A DNA stretch of 13,209 nt from an uncultured Collinsella sp. (GCA_902475825.1 CABSBA010000022.1:1-13209); one strand, 5' to 3'. Shown: positions 1-8,347, numbered from the stretch's first letter. The notes: generated by a model from the sequence alone, not told the origin. Numbers and translations: made by a program.

Positions 1-29
1 TATATTGATATGACCTAGTAGGTGGCTAT

Positions 30-43
30 CTGGTTACTACCAG
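30..43. promoter_or_regulatory. Inverted repeat upstream of the GH31 gene, candidate operator
   Basis: A perfect 5-bp inverted repeat, CTGGT-TACT-ACCAG, lies about 130 bases before the GTG start of the glycosidase gene. A weak promoter-like pair (TTGATA at 5-10, TATCTG at 27-32, 16-base spacer) would place the repeat over the start of transcription, where a repressor could act. The match is short, so chance is a real alternative. Nothing else is recognisable in the first 169 bases except a G tract and the ribosome site. Confidence 0.25.
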
Positions 44-121
44 TTGGCCCCTTGGTAACGGGTGGCCCCATTGTGCGGAATGTACCGAACATCCCCGTTT
101 GATACGTTTTCCCATGCTGCC

Positions 122-129
122 GGGGGGGG
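122..129 (+). repeat. Run of eight G residues in the GH31 leader
   Basis: Eight consecutive G bases sit 40 bases before the chosen GTG start, between any upstream promoter and the ribosome site. Such homopolymers are prone to slippage, and in a leader a length change could alter mRNA folding. The tract would lie inside the reading frame only if an upstream start such as GTG at 62 were used; that start lacks a ribosome site. Confidence 0.6.
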
Positions 130-157
130 CGTCCTCGGCACCTCAGCATCTCGGAAG

Positions 158-164
158 AAAGGAG
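158..164 (+). promoter_or_regulatory. Ribosome binding site that fixes the GH31 start
   Basis: AAAGGAG lies 5 bases before GTG at 170. Starting there puts a textbook signal peptide (Arg/Lys-rich, then a hydrophobic core) at the very N-terminus. The upstream in-frame GTG at 62 would bury this peptide behind 36 residues without signal character. Confidence 0.8.
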
Positions 165-169
165 ACCAG

Positions 170-3100
170 GTGCGCAGGAATTCCATTTTTACGAAACGGT
201 GGGTGAAGGGAAGCGCGGTCCTCGTTGCCACTGCAGCGACGCTCGTGTTTGCCAATCCCCAGCAGGCGATTGCCACGCCACTCAAGGGCGTCGACTCAGC
301 GACCGTGTCCCAGTCTGCCTCGAATGTCGTCGACATCGATTTCGCTGACGGCATCAAGGGCCGTATTACGTTCCTCGAGGACGGTATTTTCCGTTATAAC
401 GTCGACCCCAAGGGTGAGTTTTCCGAGTACGCCACACCGCGCAGTAAGTCCCACACGGCTAAAATCCAGGCTCAGCCCGATACCTCGGACACCTACAGCA
501 AGCCGAGTGCGACGGTTGCCGACAAGGGCGACACTATCGAGATCACCGGCGGAAAGGCGACCGTGATCCTGGACAAGGCGACTGGCAAGATGAGTATCAA
601 GTCAGGCGACCGTGTCGTGGTTTCCGAGTCCGCGTCCCTCGACCTTGATAAGAAGGGTACCGTCCAGACGCTCGCCAAGGAGAAGTCCGAGAACTTCTTT
701 GGCGGCGGCACCCAGAACGGACGCTTCCTGCACACCAACCAGACCATCGCCATCTCCAACACGAACAACTGGACCGATGGCGGCGTTGCCTCGCCCAACC
801 CGTTTTATTGGACGAGTGACGGCTACGGCGTACTCCGAAACACGTTTGCAGAGGGTTCCTACGACTTCGGTTCCACGGACTCATCGACGGTCACGACTTT
901 GCACAGCGAGAATGAGTTTGATGCCTACTACTTCGTGGCGACCAACGAGGGCGCTTCGAACGTGGCAACCGAGATGCTGCAGGACTACTACAAGGTGACC
1001 GGTAACCCGGTACTGCTGCCCGAGTACGGGTTCTACCTTGGTCATCTTAATGCCTATAACCGTGATGGCTGGTCAACGACCTCGGGTCAAAAGAAGTGGG
1101 AGACCAAGGGCAGCAAGTCCTCGAGCGAGAAGGGCGACGTTAAGTACGAGTCTGGCATGTCGACGGGCTACAAGCTCGATGGCACACTTGCGGCCGAGAC
1201 GCTCAACGGTGAGGGCCCTTCGGTTGATACTGAGAACATGAAAGCGACCGATTTCGACCGCCAGTTCTCTGCTCGGCAGGTTATCGATGACTACGAGGAC
1301 AACGACATGCCGCTCGGTTGGTTCCTGCCGAACGACGGCTACGGCGCCGGCTATGGCCAGAACGGTTACTACAAGACCGGCGGCGTCAACTCCGACGGAA
1401 CGAGCTCAGCTGACCGTCTTAACGCTGTGCGTGCCAATGTCGACAACCTTAAGAAGTTCACCGAGTATGCCAACTCCAAGGGTGTGAACACGGGCTTGTG
1501 GACCCAGTCCAACCTTGAGCCCGACAGCAACCCTGAGACCCCGTGGCATCTGCTTCGCGACTTCGACGCCGAGGTCAAGACGGGAGGCATCACTACCCTT
1601 AAGACCGACGTTGCCTGGGTTGGATCTGGCTACTCCTTTGGTCTTAATGGCATCAAGACAGCTTATGACACGGTGACGACCGGCGCTAACAAGCGCCCCA
1701 ACATCATCACGCTCGATGGTTGGGCCGGCACGCAGCGCTTTGGTGGCATTTGGACCGGAGACCAGTATGGCGGTAACTGGGAGTACATTCGCTTCCATAT
1801 CCCCACGTATATCGGTCAGAGTCTTTCGGGCAACCCCAACATCGGCTCCGACATGGATGGCATCTTTGGCGGCGACCCCATCATCTCTGCGCGTGACTAC
1901 CAGTGGAAGACGTTCACGCCCTCTATGCTCGATATGGACGGTTGGGGCACCTACCGTAAATCGCCCATGACGCACGGCGATCCCTACACAGGCATCTCGC
2001 GCTTCTACCTCAAGCTCAAGGCGCAGCTCATGCCCTATATCTACACGAGCGCGGCCTCGGCGGCCAACATCGACACGGGTAACGGCGATGCCGGCCTGCC
2101 CATGATCCGCGCCATGCTGCTTTCCGACAACTCCGAGTACGCCGCAAGCACTTCGACGCAGTACCAGTATATGTTCGGTGAGAACTTCCTAGTGGCACCG
2201 GTGTATCAGGATACCCAGGCAGACGAGAACGGCAACGACATTCGCAATGGGATTTACCTCCCCAACTACGGCACCGACGAGAATCCCACCATCTGGATCG
2301 ATTACTTCTCGGGTAAGCAGTATCGCGGCGGCCAGGTTCTCAACAACTACGAGGCTCCGCTTTGGAAGCTGCCGCTGTTTGTGAAGGCCAACGCTATCGT
2401 GCCGATGTACGCCGAGAACAACAACCCCGAGGCCGTGAGCGACACCAACACCAAGGGTACCGACCGCAGCCAGCGTATCGTCGAGTTCTTCGCCACCGAG
2501 GGCGACGGCACCTTTACGCAGTACGAGGACGACGGCTCCTCCATCGAGAACAACACGACTGAGGACGATTCCTACGGTACGATCGACAATATCTCCTACG
2601 GTGAGCATGTGAGCACCGTCTACAGCTCCAAGGCCGCAGGCGGCACCGCGACCTTTACCGCCGAGGCCTCGCAGGGTGGCTACAACGGCTACGACTCCAA
2701 CCGCACCACGACCTTCGTGGCCAACGTGTCCGCCAAGCCCACGAGCGTCGTCGCCAAGAACGGCGGATCCACGCTCAACGTGGTTGAGGTCGACTCGAAG
2801 GAGACCTTTGACACCGCGACCCCCGAGGCCGGCCAGGCGGTCTACTTCTACAGCGAGACCCCTAACCTCAACCACTACGGCAGCGATGTGGACGGCACCG
2901 AGGCCGAGCGGGGTGAGAGCTTTAACAACACCAAGATCACCACGAACCCCAAGGTCTACGTCAAGTTCGCAAAGACCGATGTTGCTGCGGCGGCGCAGAC
3001 GCTCGAGCTGGGCGGTTTCGTGAACGCCGACGCCACGCTCACAGCCGATCGCCTCAACGAGAGCCTCTCCGCACCCACGAACCTTGCTGCCCCCGAGGAC

Positions 3101-6100
3101 GTCACGACCCCAACGAGCATCAAGCTCACCTGGGGAAAGGTCGATGGTGCTACCTCCTACGACCTTAAGGTCGACGGCACCGTGTTCGCCGTGGGTGATG
3201 CGGCCGAGTTCACGCACACCGACCTCGCCTACAATAGCAAGCACACCTACCAGATTCGTTCGCGCAACGCCGAAGGTTACTCCGCCTGGAGCGATGTGCT
3301 CGAGGCGAACTCCGCACTCGATCCGTGGCGGAACGTCCCCGACGCCGAGGAAATCACCTGGGAGGGCTCACTTTACGGCAGCCATAAGGCCGAGCTCGCC
3401 TTCGACCATGAGTTCCAGTCGGGCGACGGCGGTTTCCACTCCGGTGGCAACGATCTGGGCAAGGCGCTTACCGTTGACTATGGACGCGCTTACAAGCTCG
3501 ATAAGCTCGAGTACTATCCGCGCGATGACGCCGGCAACGGCACTGTGACCAAGATGCGTGTTGAGACGAGTCTCGATGGCGTCCACTGGACGAGCCAGGA
3601 GGTCGATTGGGCACGTTCCGCTGATTGTAAGACGGTAGCGTTTGACGGCACCGTGGCTGCCCGTTACGTGCGCATGACACCGCTCGCCTCGGTCGGCAAT
3701 TTCTTCTCCGCGTCCGAGATTGCCATCTACAAGACCGACGGCACGGATGGCTTCGCCGTGGGCTCCAACCTCAACAAGGCCACGATCTCCGACGGAGACT
3801 ACTCCAACATGAAGAACTATCTGGGCCTCGAGAATCGCGAGCCCGATACCTCGACGTTCGGTTCGCAGATCCGCGACCACTTCGCCGACCTCAACGATAA
3901 CGGCGTTTACGACGTCTACGATTACTCGTTCACCATGGCGGGTCTTGACGGCGGCACTAAACAAAAGGGCAAGGTCGCAGGTTCGCTCGCGGTGATTCCG
4001 AGCAAGACCGTGGTCGAGGCCGGTGATGAGATCACCGTTGATGTCTATGCGGCCGACGCCAAGAACGTCAACGCCCTGGGCGCTCTCGTCAACTTCAAGA
4101 GCGACCAGTTCGAGTTTGTGTCCGAGAGCATCGCGCAGGACGGCTCGACTGCCGGCATGGAGAACCTGTCTCGCGAGAAGGTCCAGTTCGCGGACAGAAC
4201 GCAGACTATCAATCTCGCCTTTGCCAACCGCGGCGATGGCAAGCTCTACAACGGTACCGGCGCGGTGGCGAGTTTCAAGCTCAAGGCCAAGACCGCCGGC
4301 AAGGTCGAACTGCCCTCGACATCTTGGCTCATCGGTCCGGCATGCGACGCACTTGAGTTTGCGAGCGACGGCACGGTGACGATGCCGGATGTTCCTCAGC
4401 CAACGGTCGCCGAGTACGGTCAGGATGCCTTCAACATCACGATGACCAACGATGAGCTCACGACCGACGACGGGACCAACGTCGAGAAACTTATCCAGCA
4501 GAAGAGCTATAACGCGCTGTTCGATAATAACGAGGACGACAACGGCTTTGAGTTCCTATGGAACTGGAGCGGCAACTGGGACAGCGAGGGTAAGCTTCCG
4601 AGTTACGTGAAGCTTCCCACCACGATGACATTCGCATTTAAGACGCCGTCGAAACTCGATAGTGTCGAGGTCGTTAACCGCAACGGTGGCAACGGAACCG
4701 TGCAGAAGATCAAGGCTGTCGTGACGTTCGAGGATGGCTCGACCCAAGAGTTCGCGGGCGGGGAGTACGATTCCTTCCGGGCTCGCTACGCCTTTGGCCT
4801 CTCTGCCGAGAACAAGGGCAAGAAGGCGACCAAGGTCGAGGTCACGCCGCTTGAGGCATCGGGTGACCAGATGCTCACACTGCGTGAGGTCAACTTCAAC
4901 TACACGCAGGGTGTCGAGGCCATCGAGGGTGTCGAGCTGGGCAAGAACCAGACCGAGTTCTTTGAAGGCGACGTTACGCTCGTCGACGCCAAGGCCACGC
5001 CTGAGAGCGCCGGCTATCCCTATGTGACGGTCGAGAGCTCCGACCCCTCTGTGGTAAGCGTTTCCGCTGTTCAGGCTGGCGATAGCGTGAGCTACTACCT
5101 GCGTGCCAACAAGGCCGGCAAGGCAAAGATCACGGTGGCTTCGGTACTCGACCCCTCCAAGACCGCATCCTATGAGGTCGAGGTCAAGGCTGGTGTCGAT
5201 ACCTCTGCGCTCGTGGCAGCGCTTTCCAAGGCCGCGGGCTACAGCGAGTCCGTCTACACTAAGGATTCCTATGCAGCTCTCACCACTGCGGTCGAGGCGG
5301 CTCAGAAGCTCCTCGACGGCGGCCAAGGCAGCTATAGCAAGAAGGATGTCGCAGACGCCACAGCCAAGATCGAGAAGGCAATCGACGGCCTCAAGATGCG
5401 CCCTGTCGATGAGAAGATTCTTATCAACACGCCCGAGAACCGCAAGAACGTCAAGGTGGCCGGCTTCTCGAGTGAGGCCGACTACGAGGGCAGCAACGCC
5501 GTCAACGCTCTCGACGGCGACGAGCGGACGCTTTGGCACAGCGACTGGGCCCATGGGACCGGTATGCCCCAGTATCTGAGTGTCGACCTGGGCCGCGACT
5601 ACGATCTCACCGACGTTACATTCCTGCCGCGCCAGGACGGCGGCACTAACGGCGATATCTTCGAGGCCGAGATACTGGTCTCCGACACTGCCGACGGCTA
5701 TGAGATGGGCACCGCCGTGTCGATGGGTACGTTTGCCTTCGACAACGACGGCCACGTACTCACCGACCGTGGCGACTGGAAACAGATGAGCTTTGGCGCC
5801 GCGCGCGGTCGCTACGTGACCGTCAAGGTGATTCACGCCGGTGGTGGCGACGTCGATGCCTACTGCAGCGTGGCGGAGCTCAAGTTCTACGGTACGGCCG
5901 TCCCCGATCCGGTGGCGAAGGATGATCTCGCTACCGCGATCGAAAAGGTTGATGCCGAGGTTGCTGCCGGCGACCTCAAGGCCGGTGACTACACCGAGGC
6001 CTCCTGGACGGCGCTCGAGAACGCCCTGGCGAGCGCCCGCGCCATCTTGAGCGACGAGAACGCCACGCAGGACGAGGTCGACCAGGCGCTCAGGGCGCTC

Positions 6101-6583
6101 GAGAGCGCCCGCGGCGCGCTCGAGAAGACCCCGGTGGCCCCGGTCGAGAATCCGACTAAGAAGCAGCTCAAGGCCCTGGTCAAGCAGGCGAAGGAGACTG
6201 ACACCAGGGGCAAGACGGCCGAGTCTGTCAAGGCCCTGGCGGATGCCATTACCTACGCCGAGGACGTCTTGGGTGATGAGAATGCTTCCGACACCCAGCT
6301 CCAGGCGGCCTATGACCAGCTCAAGCTGGCCATTGAGAGCCTCAAGGATGTCGATTCCGGCAACCAGGGCGGCTCGGGCAACCAGGGTTCCGGCAATGGC
6401 TCGAACGGCGGTAACCAGGCGGGCAAGCCCGCAGGCGACAAGGCCCAGGGCGGCAAGAAGAACGGTTCGGCGATCCCCGATACCGGCGACCGCACGGCGA
6501 CGACCGTCGCGACCGTCGGCGGTCTTGGCGCCATCATCGCCGCCATCGGCGCTTTCTTCCATCGTCGCAGCAAGGCTAAGTAG
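170..6583 (+). CDS. Giant secreted, sortase-anchored GH31 glycoside hydrolase with multiple binding modules
   Basis: This about 2137-residue surface enzyme starts at GTG 170. Residues 1-35 form a signal peptide with likely cleavage after AIA. A mutarotase-like N-domain precedes the GH31 barrel (about 280-680). By family position, D480 in TLKTDVAW is the likely nucleophile and D531 in WTGDQYGGNW the likely acid/base. Beta domains follow to about 960, then FN3 (967-1049), discoidin/CBM32-like (1051-1189), a dockerin-like EF-hand loop (DLNDNGVYDVYD from 1240), a cohesin-like domain (1266-1400), a second discoidin-like domain (1415-1580), an Ig-like domain (1582-1673), FIVAR 1 (1674-1744), a third discoidin-like domain (1748-1910), FIVAR 2 and 3 (1916-2060), a Gly/Asn/Ser linker, IPDTGD (2102-2107), a membrane segment and a basic tail. 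The usual alpha-glucosidase DMNE nucleophile motif is absent. An alpha-N-acetylgalactosaminidase or alpha-galactosidase activity on mucin-type glycans fits better but is inference. The family call is firm; the substrate is not. Confidence 0.93.
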   Translation: MRRNSIFTKRWVKGSAVLVATAATLVFANPQQAIATPLKGVDSATVSQSASNVVDIDFADGIKGRITFLEDGIFRYNVDPKGEFSEYATPRSKSHTAKIQAQPDTSDTYSKPSATVADKGDTIEITGGKATVILDKATGKMSIKSGDRVVVSESASLDLDKKGTVQTLAKEKSENFFGGGTQNGRFLHTNQTIAISNTNNWTDGGVASPNPFYWTSDGYGVLRNTFAEGSYDFGSTDSSTVTTLHSENEFDAYYFVATNEGASNVATEMLQDYYKVTGNPVLLPEYGFYLGHLNAYNRDGWSTTSGQKKWETKGSKSSSEKGDVKYESGMSTGYKLDGTLAAETLNGEGPSVDTENMKATDFDRQFSARQVIDDYEDNDMPLGWFLPNDGYGAGYGQNGYYKTGGVNSDGTSSADRLNAVRANVDNLKKFTEYANSKGVNTGLWTQSNLEPDSNPETPWHLLRDFDAEVKTGGITTLKTDVAWVGSGYSFGLNGIKTAYDTVTTGANKRPNIITLDGWAGTQRFGGIWTGDQYGGNWEYIRFHIPTYIGQSLSGNPNIGSDMDGIFGGDPIISARDYQWKTFTPSMLDMDGWGTYRKSPMTHGDPYTGISRFYLKLKAQLMPYIYTSAASAANIDTGNGDAGLPMIRAMLLSDNSEYAASTSTQYQYMFGENFLVAPVYQDTQADENGNDIRNGIYLPNYGTDENPTIWIDYFSGKQYRGGQVLNNYEAPLWKLPLFVKANAIVPMYAENNNPEAVSDTNTKGTDRSQRIVEFFATEGDGTFTQYEDDGSSIENNTTEDDSYGTIDNISYGEHVSTVYSSKAAGGTATFTAEASQGGYNGYDSNRTTTFVANVSAKPTSVVAKNGGSTLNVVEVDSKETFDTATPEAGQAVYFYSETPNLNHYGSDVDGTEAERGESFNNTKITTNPKVYVKFAKTDVAAAAQTLELGGFVNADATLTADRLNESLSAPTNLAAPEDVTTPTSIKLTWGKVDGATSYDLKVDGTVFAVGDAAEFTHTDLAYNSKHTYQIRSRNAEGYSAWSDVLEANSALDPWRNVPDAEEITWEGSLYGSHKAELAFDHEFQSGDGGFHSGGNDLGKALTVDYGRAYKLDKLEYYPRDDAGNGTVTKMRVETSLDGVHWTSQEVDWARSADCKTVAFDGTVAARYVRMTPLASVGNFFSASEIAIYKTDGTDGFAVGSNLNKATISDGDYSNMKNYLGLENREPDTSTFGSQIRDHFADLNDNGVYDVYDYSFTMAGLDGGTKQKGKVAGSLAVIPSKTVVEAGDEITVDVYAADAKNVNALGALVNFKSDQFEFVSESIAQDGSTAGMENLSREKVQFADRTQTINLAFANRGDGKLYNGTGAVASFKLKAKTAGKVELPSTSWLIGPACDALEFASDGTVTMPDVPQPTVAEYGQDAFNITMTNDELTTDDGTNVEKLIQQKSYNALFDNNEDDNGFEFLWNWSGNWDSEGKLPSYVKLPTTMTFAFKTPSKLDSVEVVNRNGGNGTVQKIKAVVTFEDGSTQEFAGGEYDSFRARYAFGLSAENKGKKATKVEVTPLEASGDQMLTLREVNFNYTQGVEAIEGVELGKNQTEFFEGDVTLVDAKATPESAGYPYVTVESSDPSVVSVSAVQAGDSVSYYLRANKAGKAKITVASVLDPSKTASYEVEVKAGVDTSALVAALSKAAGYSESVYTKDSYAALTTAVEAAQKLLDGGQGSYSKKDVADATAKIEKAIDGLKMRPVDEKILINTPENRKNVKVAGFSSEADYEGSNAVNALDGDERTLWHSDWAHGTGMPQYLSVDLGRDYDLTDVTFLPRQDGGTNGDIFEAEILVSDTADGYEMGTAVSMGTFAFDNDGHVLTDRGDWKQMSFGAARGRYVTVKVIHAGGGDVDAYCSVAELKFYGTAVPDPVAKDDLATAIEKVDAEVAAGDLKAGDYTEASWTALENALASARAILSDENATQDEVDQALRALESARGALEKTPVAPVENPTKKQLKALVKQAKETDTRGKTAESVKALADAITYAEDVLGDENASDTQLQAAYDQLKLAIESLKDVDSGNQGGSGNQGSGNGSNGGNQAGKPAGDKAQGGKKNGSAIPDTGDRTATTVATVGGLGAIIAAIGAFFHRRSKAK

Positions 6584-6603
6584 CCCCAGCAACAGCTAAG
6601 CAA

Positions 6604-6645
6604 GCGTGCCCGCCGTCCCACCCAAGGACGGTGGGCACGCTTTTT
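6604..6645 (+). terminator. Intrinsic terminator of the GH31 gene
   Basis: GCGTGCCC-G-CCGTCC pairs with GGACGG-T-GGGCACGC across a 7-base loop, giving 14 base pairs with one internal mismatch, followed directly by five T residues. It begins 20 bases after the stop codon and should separate the glycosidase transcript from purE. Confidence 0.92.
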
Positions 6646-6705
6646 GAATGTAGGCAGAAAGCTTCGACCCTTCGGCCTTAATCTCGCAAAGCGTTCCGTC
6701 TCCCG

Positions 6706-6734
6706 TCGAACACATCGGCAACGGCGGCTATACT
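6706..6734 (+). promoter_or_regulatory. Candidate promoter of the purE run
   Basis: TATACT at 6729-6734 is a good -10 hexamer. TCGAAC at 6706-6711, 17 bases upstream, is a poor -35 (three of six matches). It lies after the GH31 terminator and gives a leader of about 60 bases before purE, the right place for the promoter of the three-gene run. Confidence 0.5.
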
Positions 6735-6756
6735 TGAATTATTTGCAGTTAAGGGT

Positions 6757-6771
6757 CGCGGATTCGCCGCG
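6757..6771 (+). other. Small hairpin in the purE leader
   Basis: CGCGG-ATTCG-CCGCG is a perfect 5-bp GC-only stem with a 5-base loop, ending 14 bases before the purE ribosome site. There is no T tract, so it is not a terminator. It may affect mRNA stability or may be a chance feature of GC-rich DNA. Confidence 0.4.
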
Positions 6772-6785
6772 TCACCGCTCTCAAC

Positions 6786-6792
6786 AGGAGGT
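6786..6792 (+). promoter_or_regulatory. Ribosome binding site that fixes the purE start
   Basis: AGGAGGT lies 8 bases before ATG 6801. An in-frame TTG at 6795 would leave only 2 bases of spacing, so the ATG is the real start. Confidence 0.9.
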
Positions 6793-6800
6793 CTTTGTTT

Positions 6801-7265
6801 ATGGCAGATCAGAAGCCGGTTGTCGGGATCATCATGGGCTCCAAGTCCGATTTGGGCGTTATGGAAGGTTGCACCGCCGAGCTCGAGGCGCTGGGTGTGC
6901 CCTATGAGCTCGTGATTGCAAGCGCGCACCGCACGCCGGCGAAGGTCCATGAGTGGGCCTCGACCGCTGCCGACCGCGGCATCAAGGTGATTATCGCTGC
7001 CGCCGGCAAGGCTGCTCACCTGGGCGGTGTCGTGGCTGCGTTTACGCCGCTGCCGGTTATCGGCGTGCCTATGAAGACGAGCGATCTGGGTGGTATGGAC
7101 TCGCTGCTGTCGATGGTGCAGATGCCTTCGGGCGTGCCCGTTGCCTGTGTGGCCATCAACGGTGCCAAGAACGCTGCCATTTACGCCACGCAGATTCTGG
7201 GCGCCTGCGACCCCGAGTACCGCAAGGTTATCGAGAAGATGAAGCAGGAGATGGCTGACGCCTAA
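6801..7265 (+). CDS. purE: N5-carboxyaminoimidazole ribonucleotide mutase (class I PurE)
   Basis: Cytosolic enzyme of de novo purine synthesis that converts N5-CAIR, the PurK product, to CAIR. The 154-residue product has the usual bacterial class I length. Visible motifs are MGSKSD (12-17), the active-site SAHRTP (41-46, with H43 matching the catalytic His of E. coli PurE), AAHLGG (71-76), TPLPVIGVP (82-90) and SLLSMVQMP (101-109). Residue 70 is Lys where E. coli has Gly just before AAHL, and the usual AAHLPG reads AAHLGG; both look like lineage variants. It is first in a run with the sortase (36-base gap) and the MoaE-like gene, behind its own promoter. No purK lies in the window. Confidence 0.97.
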   Translation: MADQKPVVGIIMGSKSDLGVMEGCTAELEALGVPYELVIASAHRTPAKVHEWASTAADRGIKVIIAAAGKAAHLGGVVAAFTPLPVIGVPMKTSDLGGMDSLLSMVQMPSGVPVACVAINGAKNAAIYATQILGACDPEYRKVIEKMKQEMADA

Positions 7266-7301
7266 GCGCTCTACCAGTCCATTTGCAGCATAAGGAGAGC
7301 C

Positions 7302-8300
7302 ATGTCCGACTATCAGGGAAAGCGTTTTTCGGCTTCTCGGATTCCCGATTCAGCCAAGTCGGGAGCAGCCCGCGCGCCGCAGCAGGGTCGGACATCCTCT
7401 CCTCAGCAGCCGCGCCCGCCGCGCCCCGTGACGCCGGCGAAGCATCGCCGTCAGGATACACCTGCTGCATATCGCCCTTCGTCATACAGTACGGCCAATA
7501 AGTCACCTCGCTCTTCGGCGCATACTGCGCCATCGAGCTATACCGAGCCGCCGCGCAAAAAGCGCCGCTCCGTCATTCCCATTCTGCTCATCATCATCGG
7601 CATTGGCCTGATCGTTGCTGCGGCCGCCATCTTTATCAACGCGCAGATTGGCTACAAGCAGGCGAGCGAGTCGTATCAAAAAATCGAAAATCAATATGTG
7701 AGCGACAAGGACGCCAGTGGCGTGCCAATTGTCGACTTCAATGCGCTGGCCCAGACAAATCCCGAGGTTGTGGGTTGGATTTACGCGCCCGACACCAACA
7801 TCAACTACCCCGTGGTGCAGACCAACAACAACTCCAAGTACCTCAACACGCTGTTTGACGGTACGGCCAATGCGTCGGGCGCCATCTTCCTGGATAGCGA
7901 CGACACCGCGCCGGGCATGGTGGATCAGCAGACCACGATTTACGGTCATCATATGAACGACGGTTCGATGTTCAACGTGATTTCGGATACGACCGATCAG
8001 GCGACGTTCGACAGCATGGAATACGTGTACTACATCACGCGTGATGCGACGTATAAGTTGCGCCCGCTGGCGACCAAGGTGGTCGAGGACACGTATGCCA
8101 AGGCGCGCACGCCCAACTTTGAGGGCGATGACGGACTGAAGAATTACCTGTCCGAGATGCTCGATGGTGCCTCGGCCGTGGCGAGCGATGCCACCGATCG
8201 TGCCGCTTCGGCAACCAAGATCGTAACGCTTGTGACTTGCCGTTCGCTGTCATTTAGCAATACGCGCGCAGTCATGGTACTCACGCCGGTCGAGGAATAA
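7302..8300 (+). CDS. Class B-type sortase, membrane-anchored transpeptidase
   Basis: Sortases cut a C-terminal sorting motif and join the protein to the cell wall or to another pilin. The 332-residue product has a basic, Pro/Ser-rich cytosolic tail (1-88, ending RKKRR), one membrane segment (about 91-113) and an extracellular catalytic domain. VVGWIYAPDTNINYPVVQ (156-173) and the IYGHHM motif are typical of class B. The likely catalytic residues are H216, C313 in TLVTC and R322 in NTRAVM. The ribosome site GGAG lies 4 bases before ATG 7302. Genetically it sits between purE and a MoaE-like gene, and about 0.7 kb after the gene for an IPDTG-bearing surface enzyme, a plausible but unproven substrate. 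The 88-residue cytosolic tail is longer than is usual for sortases. Confidence 0.92.
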   Translation: MSDYQGKRFSASRIPDSAKSGAARAPQQGRTSSPQQPRPPRPVTPAKHRRQDTPAAYRPSSYSTANKSPRSSAHTAPSSYTEPPRKKRRSVIPILLIIIGIGLIVAAAAIFINAQIGYKQASESYQKIENQYVSDKDASGVPIVDFNALAQTNPEVVGWIYAPDTNINYPVVQTNNNSKYLNTLFDGTANASGAIFLDSDDTAPGMVDQQTTIYGHHMNDGSMFNVISDTTDQATFDSMEYVYYITRDATYKLRPLATKVVEDTYAKARTPNFEGDDGLKNYLSEMLDGASAVASDATDRAASATKIVTLVTCRSLSFSNTRAVMVLTPVEE

Positions 8301-8340
8301 AGTGTCCGGGCCCCGTCCCAAAAGATTACCCTGGAAATCA

Positions 8341-8347
8341 AAAGGAG
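8341..8347 (+). promoter_or_regulatory. Ribosome binding site that decides the MoaE-like start
   Basis: AAAGGAG lies 2 bases before ATG 8350 and 5 bases before ATG 8353, favouring the second. An in-frame GTG at 8302, one base after the sortase stop, has no suitable site upstream and would add an unconserved-looking basic stretch. Confidence 0.65.

Noticed and set aside
62..169. N-terminal extension of the GH31 protein from GTG at 62
   Set aside because: No ribosome site before it, and it would place 36 residues ahead of a classic signal peptide. GTG 170 has AAAGGAG at good spacing.
4556..6592. Open frame of 678 codons on the minus strand inside the GH31 gene
   Set aside because: Compositionally a shadow (Leu/Gly/Val/Arg-rich) of the certain plus-strand gene, with no recognisable domain.
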